64,000 nucleotides of DNA, taken from positions 1-64,000 of the forward strand of contig CAIQWB010000100.1 in NCBI GenBank assembly GCA_903875465.1, in the 5' to 3' direction. Origin of the DNA: an uncultured Verrucomicrobia subdivision 3 bacterium (GTDB lineage Bacteria; Verrucomicrobiota; Verrucomicrobiia; Limisphaerales; UBA11358). Both the position numbers and the translations under genes were made by a program. A model generated the notes under the pieces. It was not told the DNA's origin. It did not search any database and was given only the letters and a program-made list of their open reading frames with translations. This document shows, in pieces, positions 1 through 8,110 of this stretch; positions within the stretch are counted from its first letter, which is position 1, and every line of letters starts with the position of its first letter.

Positions 1-1410
1 ATGAAAAAAATCTTTCTTTCCATCGGCCTGATGCTCGGCGTTGCAACTGCATTTGCCACCACCCAAACCAAAACCACGCAAGATAAACCGTGGCGAGTAT
101 ATTTGTTGTCCGACGTGCAAAACAAAACTGGCACCACGCACTATAAAGACGAGGTTTATGAAAACGCCTGGGGAAACTTTGAGGCGGATGATGATGACGG
201 CACTTCCGAAAACCAGACGTGGGTGAACTACAACCATTTTTGGCTTGATGGCATCGGTGGAGTTGGCGGCGAATATAACAACTGGCAGAATGATTATTGG
301 GATTATCAGGGCAACCACTACGGCAGCGCGGGCGGCATGACCGGCAACATTACTTGGGACGAGATTGGTTACGGCGAGGAAATCGGCTTGAACAACGACG
401 GCACGACTATAACCGGCTTCACCAATTCCAGCACGGTTTGGGGCAGGATTGGCAACGAACATTGCAATGTCAGCGATCCGGTAAATCAGACTTGGGACAA
501 TGATTATTCGGCTTGGGACGATGACAATGACAGAGGCAGTCAGCATGACACCTACACGCGGACGGCAGACACGGTTTGGCACGTCCAAACCGGCGGCAAA
601 TCCATTCCGGGCCGGCAAAGCCTTTGGCAGTTCAGTGGTTCGGCCTCGGAGATACTTGATAAGCGAGCGGTGCCGCAGTTCTATGGCGCAAATATGCGGG
701 AAATCACCAACAAGACGCAGATTGCGCTTGGCAGTCTTGGCAACTTGAAAGCGGACGGCAACTTGTGGCTTACCTTGCCGGACGATGTGGAGAAGGACAT
801 AACGCCGACCGTGGCCGGAAAAGATTTTTTCACGTTTAGCGTTGGTGGTCAAAAATACCTATCCCATTATGAGGTATTCGTTCGCCAACCATATCCAAAT
901 TATCCGAACGATGTCACATGGTATGGCCCCTATGGACCACCACTTGGTTGGCCTGTGTATAACTTAGGCGCGACCGATGCGGGGCACGCATGGTGGAAAA
1001 TTAGCACGGAAGCTCCGATGGATATAGTTAATCAATATACCACGACCAACTGCTCCAGATGGATAAATGCGGAAGCTGGCTATGGACCCCGTGATGGGGA
1101 AGCCTCGATTGACTGGTGGAGTTTTTTTCTTCTCCAAGGCTTAAACAAACAAGGCCCCGGTAAGGTTTATGGAGGAAGCACCGGCGTTACAGTCCACAAA
1201 ACTTACGTGATAGGTTTTCAGGGCAAAGGTGCTATTGATGGAGTCAATCACGTTGAAAATTTGTCTAATATTCCTGGGACATGGGATACAGGTTATCATA
1301 ACTGTGTTCACGAAGTTGTCATCACAGGTAAGACAACTGGTGTTCAACTCCCACTTTCAGACACAACCCCTGAAGGGTTTGGCTTTAATCTACCGCCTGA
1401 TTCCAATTAG
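1..1410 (+). CDS. Secreted protein of unknown function
   Basis: The 469-residue product begins with a clear Sec signal peptide: MKK, a hydrophobic stretch at about residues 4-18, and an AFA/TT cleavage site near residue 19. The ATG is the first base of the window, so a longer N-terminus cannot be excluded, but the signal peptide argues that this is the true start. The mature part is rich in Asn, Asp, Gly and Trp (for example NNWQNDYWDYQGNHYG) and has no motif that I recognise. Such composition is common in extracellular beta-rich proteins. The stop is 6 bases before the next gene, which also encodes a secreted product, so the two are probably co-transcribed. Function is unknown. Confidence 0.75.
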   Translation: MKKIFLSIGLMLGVATAFATTQTKTTQDKPWRVYLLSDVQNKTGTTHYKDEVYENAWGNFEADDDDGTSENQTWVNYNHFWLDGIGGVGGEYNNWQNDYWDYQGNHYGSAGGMTGNITWDEIGYGEEIGLNNDGTTITGFTNSSTVWGRIGNEHCNVSDPVNQTWDNDYSAWDDDNDRGSQHDTYTRTADTVWHVQTGGKSIPGRQSLWQFSGSASEILDKRAVPQFYGANMREITNKTQIALGSLGNLKADGNLWLTLPDDVEKDITPTVAGKDFFTFSVGGQKYLSHYEVFVRQPYPNYPNDVTWYGPYGPPLGWPVYNLGATDAGHAWWKISTEAPMDIVNQYTTTNCSRWINAEAGYGPRDGEASIDWWSFFLLQGLNKQGPGKVYGGSTGVTVHKTYVIGFQGKGAIDGVNHVENLSNIPGTWDTGYHNCVHEVVITGKTTGVQLPLSDTTPEGFGFNLPPDSN

Positions 1411-1416
1411 AAAATT

Positions 1417-2166
1417 ATGAAATTAATTATTTTCTGGATGGCCTTTTTGATGTCTTGTGTCACGCCTTTGTTTAGTCAGCCAGCGCACGCGGAACGACTG
1501 TTCGTCCCCTTTATGAACAAAGAGAGCCAAAGCAATGTGATAGTCTCTGTCTCCGATTTTGGATCGGGACAAACTTGTCCCGACCAATTTACAAACTCGT
1601 TATCAAACACGAATCTGTTTTCATTGGAAACGCAAGAGGAAGTCCGATCTGCATTTTCCAAATATAAATTAGTCACTCCAACCCGTGGCCCATCAGGAAC
1701 TATATTGGTTGATTCGTTTAAGACAAATTATCAGTTCAAAATCTACAATAAGGTCGTGAATAGCGAAGAGATAATTTCTATTTTTCAATACACTAATCGC
1801 GATGGGCGAGAGTTGATCAAATATGGCAGCGGGCTTTGGGCTGAATATAGAAACGCTTCAAATGATGGATATAACGTTTCTTTTAATCGCACTGGGGTCG
1901 GAACCCAACTTGGATTTGGAGAAGTCAAAAATAATAAGCCCAGTGGAGTATTTGTGAGGTTTGAAGATATGCACCCACAGGGAATAAGTTGGAGTCCTAA
2001 GGATGCAGATTTTATTGATAGCCGACTTTCCGAGTATCGGCAATACACCAACGGCTTTGTTTTAGGGAAATTTCTAATGTGGAACGTGAATAATGGGAAT
2101 CTTCTGATTAAGGCCGAATACACTGCTCCATACGATTGGAACAAAAATCTTCTTCAGCCGAAATGA
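1417..2166 (+). CDS. Secreted protein of unknown function, partner of the preceding gene
   Basis: The 249-residue product has an N-terminal signal peptide (hydrophobic residues about 3-18, then QPAHA) and no later membrane segment. No known domain is recognised. It follows the preceding secreted protein gene by 6 bases, so an operon is likely. The coding DNA is visibly more AT-rich than the housekeeping genes further on (for example, the stretch around 1741-1800), which may point to lateral acquisition or relaxed selection. Function is unknown. Confidence 0.72.
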   Translation: MKLIIFWMAFLMSCVTPLFSQPAHAERLFVPFMNKESQSNVIVSVSDFGSGQTCPDQFTNSLSNTNLFSLETQEEVRSAFSKYKLVTPTRGPSGTILVDSFKTNYQFKIYNKVVNSEEIISIFQYTNRDGRELIKYGSGLWAEYRNASNDGYNVSFNRTGVGTQLGFGEVKNNKPSGVFVRFEDMHPQGISWSPKDADFIDSRLSEYRQYTNGFVLGKFLMWNVNNGNLLIKAEYTAPYDWNKNLLQPK

Positions 2167-2168
2167 CA

Positions 2169-2462
2169 TTATGGCTTGCTCTTGCGGTGTAATTGAAAAA
2201 GTCGAACCTTTGAAAGAATTAAGCTGATTAAGACGCTCAAACAACATATTGCGAATCCAAATAGTCCTAGCATCGTTACTATGAAGCAAAGAACGGCTGC
2301 TAAATCGTAATTGTTGATTTTGTTTGTGTTTAAGTGTGATTCGTGTTCAAAAAACTTGATCCCGACTAAGCCGAGACCGGCTAATATAGCCAAAAATATA
2401 ATTGGCTTCCGCAACTTTTTTGCGACTGTTTGTTTGGCTTTGTCCATTTTGTCCAATTTCAT
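2169..2462 (-). CDS. Small two-helix membrane protein, hypothetical
   Basis: This is a 97-residue ORF with a basic N-terminus followed by two hydrophobic segments at about residues 19-38 and 51-84, the second long enough for one or two helices, and a basic C-terminal tail. It is convergent with the preceding gene, with 2 bases between the stops. No family is recognised. The amphipathic Lys-rich start and well-formed hydrophobic segments make it more plausible than a random ORF, but support is only compositional. Confidence 0.5.
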   Translation of the reverse strand: MKLDKMDKAKQTVAKKLRKPIIFLAILAGLGLVGIKFFEHESHLNTNKINNYDLAAVLCFIVTMLGLFGFAICCLSVLISLILSKVRLFQLHRKSKP

Positions 2463-2613
2463 TTTCGGGCATTAGCATGTCAAGAGTCTGATTCAAATTC
2501 TGCTTGCGACTTTCGAAATGATTCGTCATGCCGCCCACCGGAGCTTTAAGCTGTTCGCATCATGGCGACCAAAGAATCATGCACGTCCGGCGATCCGGTG
2601 GCGTTTCTCCGGC

Positions 2614-2640
2614 AAGTGTCAGTCCTCACTATTGACACTT
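2614..2640. repeat. Perfect inverted repeat upstream of the REP-type transposase
   Basis: AAGTGTCA, an 11-base spacer, then TGACACTT form a perfect 8-bp-arm hairpin ending 26 bases before the likely start codon of the transposase. REP-associated tyrosine transposases (RAYTs) recognise hairpins next to their own genes, so this is a candidate recognition element. That role is inferred from position only. Confidence 0.6.
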
Positions 2641-2666
2641 TTGGTGATTGCTGTCAAGGTTGGGCC

Positions 2667-3587
2667 ATGCCACGGGCGTTGCGAATAGAATATGCGGGGG
2701 CGATTTATCATGTGATGAATCGCGGGAACCAGCGGCAGGACATCTTTCGGGATGCGGCCGACCGGCAGCGGTTTTTAGCGGCCCTGGGAGAGGTGTGCGG
2801 CAAGACAGGGTGGCAGCTTCACGCCTACTGCTTGATGCGCAATCATTTTCACCTGGTGGTGGAAACGCCGTCGGCGAATCTCGTCAGCGGCATGAAATGG
2901 CTTCTGGGGGTTTACACCAAGCGCTTCAATATCCGCCACAAAACCTGCGGACACCTGTTTGCCGGCCGGTACCAGGCTTTGGTGGTGGATGGCAGCGGGA
3001 ACGGGTATTTGCGCACCGTCTGCGATTATGTCCACCTCAATCCCGTGCGGGCGAAGCTCCTCAAACGCGCCGCCCCGTTGGAGGCTTTCGTGTGGAGCAG
3101 TTACGGGGACTATCTCAAACCGGCCTCCCAGCGCCCCGGCTGGTTGCGCACGGACCGGTTGCTGGGCGAACAGGGCATTCCCAAGGACAGCCCGGCCGGT
3201 CGCCGGGCATTTGGGCGGCAAATGGAGGAGCGCCGCTGGCAGGAGACCGCTGCGGACTATGACCAGTTGCGGCGCGGCTGGTGCCTGGGCGATGCGGAAT
3301 TCCGCCGGGAGCTGCTGGCGCGCGCCCAACCCGCCGGCGCCAGCCACTACGGCGGCGCACGGCGGGAGCGGGACGAAGAAAAAGCGCGCCGCCTGGTGGC
3401 GGACCACTTGCAGCGCCTTGGCTGGAAAGCCGCCGAACTCGCGAAACGGCGCAAGGGCGACCCCGCCAAGGTCGCCTTGGCCCGGCAATTGCGCGCCCAA
3501 ACCACGATGACCTTGAAATGGATTGCCCAGGAACTGTCCATGGGCAGTTGGACCTATGTTTCCAATCTCCTTGGCCAGCCAGCGTAA
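2667..3587 (+). CDS. REP-associated tyrosine transposase (IS200-like Y1 family)
   Basis: The protein is a single-strand DNA transposase of the HUH/Y1 family. I chose the ATG at 2667 (MPRALRIEY...) because homologues start with this block, while the open frame extends 35 codons upstream through the inverted repeat. The start block leads to YHVMNRG, then the HUH metal-binding motif in NHFHLVVETP, and a tyrosine-bearing helix region with CDYVHLNPVRAKL typical of RAYTs. At 306 residues it is longer than IS200 TnpA (about 150), because of a C-terminal extension of about 130 residues that looks like a DNA-binding helical tail, as in other RAYTs of this kind. No partner tnpB or second copy is visible, so this is probably a domesticated or solitary element. 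Confidence 0.88.
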   Translation: MPRALRIEYAGAIYHVMNRGNQRQDIFRDAADRQRFLAALGEVCGKTGWQLHAYCLMRNHFHLVVETPSANLVSGMKWLLGVYTKRFNIRHKTCGHLFAGRYQALVVDGSGNGYLRTVCDYVHLNPVRAKLLKRAAPLEAFVWSSYGDYLKPASQRPGWLRTDRLLGEQGIPKDSPAGRRAFGRQMEERRWQETAADYDQLRRGWCLGDAEFRRELLARAQPAGASHYGGARRERDEEKARRLVADHLQRLGWKAAELAKRRKGDPAKVALARQLRAQTTMTLKWIAQELSMGSWTYVSNLLGQPA

Positions 3588-4261
3588 AGGGTGGCGAACC
3601 CGCCCGGGCAAAGTCCGGAATTAATTTGGCGGGGAACTTTGAGATGAAATGTGGCCTTTTACCACCTCGTCCGCCGCGCTGATTTGCTCCCGAGATTTGT
3701 TGTTATTTAATCCACTAATACGATCCATTAGCGGATTAAATAAAAACGCGGCTGTCGCCGCTATGCGACCTGGTATCCCGTGCGCTTTTTTGGCCATAAC
3801 CGCCCCCCTGGGAGGCTGGTTTGCCCCTGAAACGCTGGCAGCCCTGCCGGCAAATCATTCCAAAGCGGCCCATTTTATGATCTTTGCTGCTATTTAATGA
3901 TTTTGCGCTTGGCCAGTTGCAAAACCAAGTCGACCACGTTCCGATTCGGTCCGGCCAAAGCTGGGCAGGCGACCCCCAAACGGCCAAACGGCCCGGCTAG
4001 CGCAATCCCTCCCAGCCGAACAAAGCCAGCGGTTTACCCAGGCGATGATAGCGTGCCAATGCCGAGGTCAGTAGGCTCACGCTGTCGCAGCGGGTGGCAA
4101 CGTTTGGCCGGCTTTTGGCCGAATGTCCATGCCAAGGCCATTCGATTTTATCCACTTGGCATCGGCTTTGGGGGGAGGATTGGAGGTTGCGGCCAATTTG
4201 GCCCTGCAATTAGCTTGCCAAACCTTCCATCTCCTTTAAATTGGGCGACCACTTTTTAATT
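3588..4261. other. Gene-free stretch between transposase and yajC
   Basis: I find no convincing gene in these roughly 670 bases. The listed ORFs on both strands have unconstrained composition and no start signal. The stretch contains one long palindrome (listed separately), a short direct repeat CCAAACGG near 3980, and many GGCC-rich words. I looked for SRP RNA, RNase P RNA and tmRNA hallmarks and saw none. Confidence 0.6.
3705..3741. repeat. Long imperfect palindrome followed by an A-run
   Basis: ATTTAATCC-A-CTAAT, a 7-base loop, then ATTAG-C-GGATTAAAT form a 15-bp stem with one A/C mismatch. AAAAA follows shortly after. It is much more AT-rich than its surroundings. It could be a transposon end, an operator, or, read on the minus strand, a structure preceded by a T-run. 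No gene adjoins it directly. Confidence 0.6.
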
Positions 4262-4609
4262 ATGGACATGAATTGTTTGGCAGAGATTTTGGCGATGGCC
4301 CCGGCTCCCGCCGCCAATGGCGGGGCGGCCGCCCCGCCCGCGTACATGCAGTTGCTCCCGATGGTTCTCATCGTGGTCGTTTTCTATTTTATCCTGATCC
4401 GTCCCCAGCAGAAAAAGGCCAAACAACAGGCGGAATTGCTCAAAGGTCTTAAATCCGGTGACAAAGTGGGCACGGCCAGTGGCATTATTGGCGTGGTTAT
4501 TTCCGTCAAGGACAGCACGGTGACCCTGCGTTCTGGCGATTCCAAACTGGAAATCTCCAAGATTTCCGTAACCGACATCATTTCCACGGATAGTTCCTCC
4601 GCTTCCTAA
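4262..4609 (+). CDS. yajC: Preprotein translocase accessory subunit YajC
   Basis: YajC is the small single-pass partner of SecDF in the Sec translocon. The 115-residue product has an Ala/Pro-rich N-terminus, one membrane helix at about residues 31-47 (LLPMVLIVVVFYFILI) and the family signature RPQQKKAKQQ right after it, then the GDKVGTASGIIG block of the cytoplasmic domain. The track starts it at a TTG at 4241. I prefer the ATG at 4262, though another ATG lies at 4268 and none has a strong Shine-Dalgarno. The gene sits 9 bases before secDF, the classic order. Confidence 0.93.
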   Translation: MDMNCLAEILAMAPAPAANGGAAAPPAYMQLLPMVLIVVVFYFILIRPQQKKAKQQAELLKGLKSGDKVGTASGIIGVVISVKDSTVTLRSGDSKLEISKISVTDIISTDSSSAS

Positions 4610-4618
4610 GTTTTAGCC

Positions 4619-7144
4619 ATGAACAAAAATAATAATCTGGGCCGTTTCCTCCTCGTCCTTGCCATCGTTTTCTGGGCACTGATCCAAATTTACCCGCCGA
4701 CCAGCCGGGATTTGGTGCAGCAATTCATCGACCGGGTTGATCCCGCCGCACACGATGCCACGTTTGACGCCATCGTCGCCCGGGCCAAGTCCCTCCAAAC
4801 TGCCCGGCCCGACCGCGCGTTTGCGAACCTCTCGGAAGCCATTGGTACCAACGACATTGGTAAATACTTTCCCTTCGTTCAATCCAAGGGGCAGCTTTAT
4901 CCCACCACCTTCATCTTGAACCAATTGCAGCGCGACGCTTCCGGCAAAATCAAACTGGGCTTGGATTTGCAGGGTGGCACATCCTTTCTCGTGGAAATGG
5001 ACACCAACAAATTGTCCAACCCCAATGAGGCCGGCAGCGCGATTTCCCAAGCCGTCGAAGTGCTGCGCAAACGTGTGGACGCTTTCGGCGTGGCTGAGCC
5101 CGTCATTCAACCGGCTGGCGGCAACCAGATTTTGATTCAATTGCCGGGCTTGTCCCAGGCCGTTAAAGAAAGTGCCAAACAACAAATTCAAAAAGCGGCT
5201 TACCTGGAATTCCGCTTGGTCAAGGAAGACAGCGATGAAATTTTGCGCAACGGCGAACCCGTGCCGCCCGGCTATGAAAAACTGCGTCGCGTGGACGTGG
5301 CCCAGCCGGGTGCCGAACCCCGCATTACCGAGGTAATTGTCAGCAAACGCCCGGAAAACAAACTGGCGGGTGACATTGTCAAAAGCTCAATGGTCGTTCG
5401 CGGCAACCTGGGCCAGCCGGAAATCGCTTTCACTCTGAATGACGATGCGGCCAAACGTTTTGCCACCACCACCCGGGAAAATGTCAACCGCCGCCTGGCC
5501 ATCATTCTGGACAGTGAATTGTACTCCGCGCCCAACATCAACTCCCCCATTGAGACCGGAAGCGGTAGCATCTCCGGTTCTTTCACCATTCAAGAAGCCC
5601 AGGAACTGGCCAACGTGCTGCAAAACCCGTTGCGGGCTCCGCTCAAAATCCGCTCCTCTGAAGATGTGGATCCCACGATGGGCAAGGACGCCATTCGCAG
5701 CGGTATTTCCGCCGCGATTTATGCGGTGATTTTTGTATCCGTGTTCATGCTCGTCTATTATTGGGTGGCTGGTGTTTCGGCCAACATCGCCCTGGTGACG
5801 AACATTATCATCCTGATGGGCGTCATGTGTTCCGTGGGCACCACGCTGACCTTGCCGGGTATTGCCGGTATTGTGCTCACCATCGGTATGGCGGTCGATG
5901 CCAACGTCCTGATTTATGAACGCTTGCGTGAGGAATTGGCCAAGGGCAAATCGTTGCGCGGAGCCATCGATGCCGGTTATGCCCGGGCTTTTGGCACCAT
6001 CTTTGATTCGCACGTTACCACCTTGATCTCCTCTGTGATTCTCATTTTTATGGGAACGGGCGAAATTAAAGGCTTCGGCGTGACCCTTACGATTGGTGTG
6101 GCCGCCAGCTTATTTACCGCTTTGGTGGTGACCCGCTTGATCTTTAACTTCATGCTGGACCGCAATATTTTGACATCCCTCCCGATGATGCATTTGATCA
6201 AGAGTTCCAAGATTGATTTCATGGCCATCGCCAAGCCGGTTTTCATTCTTTCTTGGACTTTTGGCATCGTGGCCATCCTTTACGGTGGTATTTTCCGTGG
6301 GGAAAAACTGTTCGGGGTCGACTTTTTGGGTGGTGACAGCACAACGTTTAGTTACACCCAAAAATTGGACGTTGAGCAAATCCGTGGAGCGGTCACCGCT
6401 GCCGGTGAGAAAGATTGCCAAATCCAGTACCAAAAGGACTTGGGTGCCAGCACGGAAAACTTGCGCGTTACCTCCTCGACGGGTTCTTCCGCGCGGGTGG
6501 TACAGGCCCTGACCAGCGCCTTTCCCAAGGCTCAATTCAAAGCCATTGGCCAGCTGGAAGTGGGGGCCACTGTCGGCAAGGAAATTCAGCGTTCGGCGCT
6601 CATTGCCTGTTTGCTGTCCCTGTTCGGTATTTTGCTCTATGTTTCGCTTCGTTATGAATTCTCCTTCGCTGTGGCGGCGGTGATTGCTGTTATCCACGAC
6701 GTGCTGCTGGCGATTGGTTGTTATTGTGTAGCCAATGCCATCTCCGGCCGGGAATTCAATGCCACCGTCGTGGCGGCCGTTTTGACCATCATCGGTTTCT
6801 CGATCAATGACAAAATCGTGATCTTCGACCGGATTCGCGAGGATTTGAAGCTGGGCGAACGCGGCACCTTCAAGGAAATTATTAACAAAGCCCTGAACCA
6901 GACCCTGAGCCGTACGATTATTACCAGCGGCACGGTGTTTCTGGCCACCCTCTCCCTTTACATTTTCGGCGGCGGGGTAATCAATGACTTCGCATTCACC
7001 TTTCTGGTGGGGATTGTCACCGGCACTTATTCCTCCATTTACATCGCCAGCGCGATAGTCTTGTGGTGGCACAAGGGCCAGCGTCCCGACCTTGGGGCTT
7101 CGCAGGTGGGGGTTCAGGCCAATCCTGGCCGCCCGGTCGTGTAA
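4619..7144 (+). CDS. secDF: Protein translocase SecD-SecF fusion
   Basis: This is an inner-membrane RND-type motor that uses the proton gradient to assist late steps of Sec export. SecD and SecF are fused into 841 residues. The SecD half shows a first helix near residue 10, LGLDLQGGTSF at about 113, and GMAVDANVLIYERLREE at about 423 in helix 4. The SecF half starts with a helix at about 545, then GVDFLGGD at about 567 and GFSINDKIVIFDRIRE at about 726. Fused SecDF is known from several phyla. It is followed 9 bases later by the terC-like gene, within the run yajC-secDF-terC-recJ. Confidence 0.95.
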   Translation: MNKNNNLGRFLLVLAIVFWALIQIYPPTSRDLVQQFIDRVDPAAHDATFDAIVARAKSLQTARPDRAFANLSEAIGTNDIGKYFPFVQSKGQLYPTTFILNQLQRDASGKIKLGLDLQGGTSFLVEMDTNKLSNPNEAGSAISQAVEVLRKRVDAFGVAEPVIQPAGGNQILIQLPGLSQAVKESAKQQIQKAAYLEFRLVKEDSDEILRNGEPVPPGYEKLRRVDVAQPGAEPRITEVIVSKRPENKLAGDIVKSSMVVRGNLGQPEIAFTLNDDAAKRFATTTRENVNRRLAIILDSELYSAPNINSPIETGSGSISGSFTIQEAQELANVLQNPLRAPLKIRSSEDVDPTMGKDAIRSGISAAIYAVIFVSVFMLVYYWVAGVSANIALVTNIIILMGVMCSVGTTLTLPGIAGIVLTIGMAVDANVLIYERLREELAKGKSLRGAIDAGYARAFGTIFDSHVTTLISSVILIFMGTGEIKGFGVTLTIGVAASLFTALVVTRLIFNFMLDRNILTSLPMMHLIKSSKIDFMAIAKPVFILSWTFGIVAILYGGIFRGEKLFGVDFLGGDSTTFSYTQKLDVEQIRGAVTAAGEKDCQIQYQKDLGASTENLRVTSSTGSSARVVQALTSAFPKAQFKAIGQLEVGATVGKEIQRSALIACLLSLFGILLYVSLRYEFSFAVAAVIAVIHDVLLAIGCYCVANAISGREFNATVVAAVLTIIGFSINDKIVIFDRIREDLKLGERGTFKEIINKALNQTLSRTIITSGTVFLATLSLYIFGGGVINDFAFTFLVGIVTGTYSSIYIASAIVLWWHKGQRPDLGASQVGVQANPGRPVV

Positions 7145-7153
7145 CTTGGCCAA

Positions 7154-8110
7154 ATGATTGAAATCACCCCATGGCATTGGGCCGGTTTCGTCGTCTGCGT
7201 CCTATTTTTTATTGCGCTGGATCTCGGGGCTTTTAGTCGTCAACCCGGTCCTCGCAGTTTTGTTCAAGCCCTGGCGTGGAGCACCTTATGGTTGTTGCTG
7301 GCTTTCCTTTTCGCCTTGGCCCTGAACCACTGGCGAGGACGGGGGGAGGCCACCCAGTTCGTCACCGGCTATTTGATTGAGTTGTCGCTGTCGATGGACA
7401 ACATATTGGTCATTGCCCTGATTTTTGCCGCATTCAAAGTACCCCTGGCCTTGCAATCACCGGCGCTCATTTGGGGTATCTTCGGTGCCCTGACCATGCG
7501 CGGTATAATGATCGGAGTGGGTGCCGAGTTAATCGAACATTTTAGCTGGGTACTATATATATTTGGGATATTTCTCGTTTTTACCGGGGTTAAGATGGCT
7601 TTCTCCCGGGCAGCGGAGGTCAAACCGGAAAAGCATTTCCTCGTCCGTTGGGTGCGCAAATTTTATCCGGTTTCCGACCATTTTGAAGGCACCCGTTTTC
7701 TGACGTGGGTAAATCAGCAGCGGGCATTGACCCCCCTGGCGCTGGTGGTGTTGCTGGTGGAAAGCAGTGATCTGATCTTTGCCTTGGATTCGGTGCCCGC
7801 TGTTTTCTCTGTTACCAGGGATGCCTTTATCGTCTTTACCTCCAATGTTTTCGCCATTCTGGGTCTGCGCTCCTTGTATTTCATGCTGGCCGGGGCGCTG
7901 GACTATTTTCGTTATCTCAAATTCGGCTTGTCGCTGGTGCTGATTTTCGTGGGCGTTAAAATGCTGTTGGAACCGCACGGGCGGGAAGCACAATGGTTTC
8001 AGTGCTCGATTTCCAACGCAACTTCACTGCTGGTCATTGCCACGATTTTAGGGCTGGCCATGACCTGCTCGGTGGTCAGCACCCGGCGGGAAAGAATGCG
8101 GGCCCGATGA
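7154..8110 (+). CDS. TerC/Alx family integral membrane protein
   Basis: This is a polytopic membrane protein of 318 residues in the TerC family, whose members are linked to metal-ion export (manganese for E. coli Alx and MntP-independent routes) and tellurite resistance. The two family motifs are present: SLSMDNILVIALIF at about residue 77, and the repeat-related VESSDLIFALDSVPAVFSVTRD at about residue 200, each with the conserved acidic residues in a helix. Around eight hydrophobic segments are visible. The stop codon overlaps the recJ start (ATGA), so the two are translationally coupled. The exact substrate cannot be told. Confidence 0.9.
   Translation: MIEITPWHWAGFVVCVLFFIALDLGAFSRQPGPRSFVQALAWSTLWLLLAFLFALALNHWRGRGEATQFVTGYLIELSLSMDNILVIALIFAAFKVPLALQSPALIWGIFGALTMRGIMIGVGAELIEHFSWVLYIFGIFLVFTGVKMAFSRAAEVKPEKHFLVRWVRKFYPVSDHFEGTRFLTWVNQQRALTPLALVVLLVESSDLIFALDSVPAVFSVTRDAFIVFTSNVFAILGLRSLYFMLAGALDYFRYLKFGLSLVLIFVGVKMLLEPHGREAQWFQCSISNATSLLVIATILGLAMTCSVVSTRRERMRAR

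Noticed and set aside
2775-3611. 278-codon ORF opposite the transposase gene
   Set aside because: It is a shadow of the GC-rich third positions of the transposase frame with no family features.
3649-4259. ORFs between the transposase and yajC
   Set aside because: Both overlap palindromic or repetitive DNA, have no recognisable domain and no start signal.
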